Below, one piece after another: positions 5,601-5,852 of a stretch of 5,852 nucleotides of DNA (position 1 is its first letter; the number at the start of each line of letters is the position of its first letter). Source of the stretch: an uncultured bacterium (lineage in GTDB: Bacteria; Bacillota; Clostridia; Lachnospirales; Lachnospiraceae); contig CALFUE010000184.1 in NCBI GenBank assembly GCA_937916345.1, positions 1 to 5,852 on the forward strand, written 5' to 3'. A program made the translations under genes and the position numbers. Under the pieces are notes generated by a model, which was not told the DNA's origin, made no database searches, and was given only the letters and a program-made list of their open reading frames with translations.

Positions 5601-5852
5601 ATCACACTCCTGACTGCCGTCACGAAATCATCAATGATGTCAAAGCTGTCCTCTATGCCAAGGCTCACCCGTATCAGATCGTCATACACTCCCGCATCAA
5701 GCGTCTGTTCAGGCTTTGAGTGGAGATAGAGTGTGGACGCCGGGTGTATCACCAGAGTCCTCAAATCCCCGATATTGCTGGCTATCAGCGCGTATTTCAG
5801 AGAATTAATCACATTGAAGGCCTTTTCCCTGCTGCCCACTCTGATGGTCAGT
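5597..5852 (-). CDS. PLP-dependent Cys/Met metabolism enzyme, O-acetylhomoserine sulfhydrylase-like (MetY type), C-terminal end only
   Basis: Only the last ~85 residues are inside the window. The frame stays open to the window edge, so the GTG at 5839 is an internal valine and not a start. The visible part has the conserved C-terminal features of the Cys/Met-metabolism PLP family: an ASNIGDLRTLVIHPAST segment, then AGVYDDLIRVSLGIED and a closing amphipathic helix. Known members of the MetY branch join O-acetylhomoserine with sulfide or a protein thiocarboxylate to make homocysteine. The PLP lysine lies outside the window, so MetY cannot be separated firmly from cystathionine synthase or lyase relatives, although NIGD and HPAST favour MetY. 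The TGA stop overlaps the TTG start of the JAMM gene by 4 nt (TTGA), which indicates one operon. I infer that this enzyme is the consumer of sulfur delivered by the carrier proteins encoded downstream. Confidence 0.85.
   Translation of the reverse strand, partial: LTIRVGSREKAFNVINSLKYALIASNIGDLRTLVIHPASTLYLHSKPEQTLDAGVYDDLIRVSLGIEDSFDIIDDFVTAVRSVI
5606..5610 (-). promoter_or_regulatory. Ribosome binding site deciding the TTG start of the JAMM gene
   Basis: AGGAG lies 5 nt upstream of TTG 5600-5598, inside the last codons of the MetY-like gene. It supports TTG as the real start, because no ATG or GTG in the frame retains the first beta strand. Confidence 0.6.

Noticed and set aside
5597..5839. 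Treating GTG 5839 as the start of a complete 80-residue protein
   Set aside because: The frame continues upstream to the window edge and the residues match the C-terminal end of a ~420-residue PLP enzyme, so the gene is truncated by the window.

Overview
The window holds a single compact sulfur-trafficking locus. Every gene I accept lies on the minus strand, so transcription runs from position 5852 towards position 1. I see no RNA gene, mobile element, CRISPR array or clear terminator. Strong AGGAGG-type ribosome binding sites, frequent ATA and AGA/AGG codons, and tightly packed start/stop overlaps suggest a clostridial Firmicute, perhaps a Lachnospiraceae-like bacterium. That taxonomic guess is weak because no phylogenetic marker is present.

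In transcription order, the upstream block (5852-3769) begins with the C-terminal end of a PLP-dependent Cys/Met-metabolism enzyme that looks like an O-acetylhomoserine sulfhydrylase (MetY). It overlaps by 4 nt a TTG-initiated JAMM/M67 metallopeptidase. That gene in turn overlaps by 4 nt a 489-residue triple fusion: a CysO/MoaD/ThiS-like ubiquitin-fold sulfur carrier, a MoeB/ThiF E1-like adenylyltransferase and a rhodanese. A 125-nt spacer (3644-3768) follows. It carries a possible promoter element, a short hairpin, a candidate 24-codon small ORF and the strong ribosome binding site of the next gene.

The central block (3643-1111) encodes a family 2A (SrpI-type) encapsulin shell protein and, overlapping its 3' end, a SufS-type cysteine desulfurase with a roughly 130-residue low-complexity N-terminal extension. 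This is the known shell-plus-cargo pair of family 2A encapsulins, which enclose cysteine desulfurase and have been linked to sulfur storage.

The downstream block (1080-1) is a second sulfur-carrier cassette: a free-standing 69-residue ThiS-like carrier with residues beyond its Gly-Gly, a canonical MoeB/ThiF enzyme, and the first 15 codons of what looks like a second JAMM protease, cut by the window edge.

The encapsulated desulfurase is therefore flanked on both sides by carrier + E1 + JAMM modules, with a MetY-like enzyme at the upstream edge. My inferred model is this: sulfur taken from cysteine by the encapsulated enzyme passes as persulfide or stored sulfur, possibly through the rhodanese, to carrier proteins. 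The E1-like enzymes activate these to thiocarboxylates, and JAMM proteases trim the carriers before loading and/or release amino-acid adducts afterwards. MetY-type chemistry would then make homocysteine, by analogy with the CysO/Mec+/CysM route of Mycobacterium and the HcyS/HcyF/HcyD/MetY route of Wolinella. Each part resembles a known family. The linkage of an encapsulin sulfur compartment to two thiocarboxylate cassettes is the part worth pursuing.
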